DNA from: Actinomycetota bacterium
GTDB lineage: Bacteria; Actinomycetota; Coriobacteriia; Anaerosomatales; JAHIQC01
Length of the DNA stretch: 6,109 nucleotides
Assembly: GCA_018902765.1 (NCBI GenBank)
Contig: JAHIQC010000313.1
Coordinates: forward strand, 1-6,109
Direction of reading: 5' to 3'
In this document: positions 6,102-6,109 of the stretch, in pieces
How positions within the stretch are numbered: the stretch's first letter is position 1
How the letters are laid out: every line of letters begins with the position of its first letter
The notes under the pieces: model-generated
The model's database searches: none
The model's input: only the letters and a program-made list of their open reading frames with translations
Told to the model about the DNA's origin: nothing
Made by a program: the position numbers and the translations under genes

Positions 6102-6109
6102 AGGGGAGG
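6102..6109 (+). promoter_or_regulatory. Shine-Dalgarno-like run at window end, suggesting a downstream gene
   Basis: AGGGGAGG is the last sequence in the window and resembles the strong purine-rich SDs used by the other genes here (for example GGGGGAG before the kinase). A + strand start codon would be expected within about 10 nt beyond the edge. Confidence 0.4.

Larger units (their letters stand above)
5934..6109. other. Intergenic region downstream of the response regulator
   Basis: This 176-bp stretch has no supported gene on either strand. It holds a short hairpin right after the stop (CCGAC 5938-5942 with GTCGG 5946-5950), the 14-bp palindrome at 5965-5978, and another small stem (GGTGGG 6026-6031 with CTCACC 6035-6040, AAA loop). 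None has the T-run of a clear terminator. I could not find a convincing promoter or match it to a riboswitch class I know. Confidence 0.6.

Noticed and set aside
5980..6109. Riboswitch (cyclic di-GMP or cyclic di-AMP type) or tRNA in the final intergenic stretch
   Set aside because: The small stems do not match the conserved cores of the riboswitch classes I know, and there is no T-loop GGTTCGA-like motif or acceptor pairing for a tRNA.
1..6109. Mobile elements, CRISPR arrays, phage or defence genes
   Set aside because: No transposase or integrase-like frame, no terminal inverted repeats and no regularly spaced repeats were seen. The only tandem repeat is the coding one in ftsH.

Overview
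This 6.1 kb window is high-GC, densely packed, and codes entirely on the + strand. Its style points to a bacterium of the Actinomycetota. The FtsH core (for example the [28 protein letters not shown] stretch around residues 277-300) and the tilS-hpt-ftsH gene order fit that phylum. A Coriobacteriia-like lineage is my best guess, but it is an inference from style and not a proven assignment. Four of the five complete main genes start with GTG, each behind a purine-rich Shine-Dalgarno (SD) sequence.

Left block (1-3357): the C-terminal part of tilS (tRNA-Ile lysidine synthetase, cut by the window start) overlaps hpt (hypoxanthine phosphoribosyltransferase) by 11 bp. After 36 bp comes ftsH (membrane AAA+ zinc protease). 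This is the widely conserved tilS-hpt-ftsH cluster and looks like one transcription unit. The FtsH C-terminus ends in an acidic, proline-containing tail built partly from a 15-nt tandem repeat.

Middle block (3358-3987): a GC-rich hairpin with a GAAA loop follows ftsH. It sits just before the ribosome binding site of a small 151-residue His/Asp-rich protein. That protein resembles the all-alpha zinc-dependent phospholipase C / S1-P1 nuclease type of metal hydrolase, but the assignment is tentative. Between it and the next gene is a 107-bp gap holding a possible 25-residue small ORF with a well-placed SD.

Right block (3988-5933): a two-component pair. The kinase is a NarL-group histidine kinase with no membrane segments, made of an unusual N-terminal extension, a GAF domain, a HisKA_3 domain and an HATPase domain. 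Eleven bp later comes its probable partner, a NarL/FixJ response regulator with a LuxR-type DNA-binding domain. The signal and target genes cannot be read from the sequence.

The final 176 bp (5934-6109) is intergenic. It contains a perfect 14-bp palindrome and ends in an SD-like run, suggesting another + strand gene begins just outside the window. I found no mobile element, CRISPR array, tRNA or rRNA, and no strong evidence for a wholly new system. The least explained items are the small metal-hydrolase-like protein, the possible small ORF, and the N-terminal extension of the kinase.
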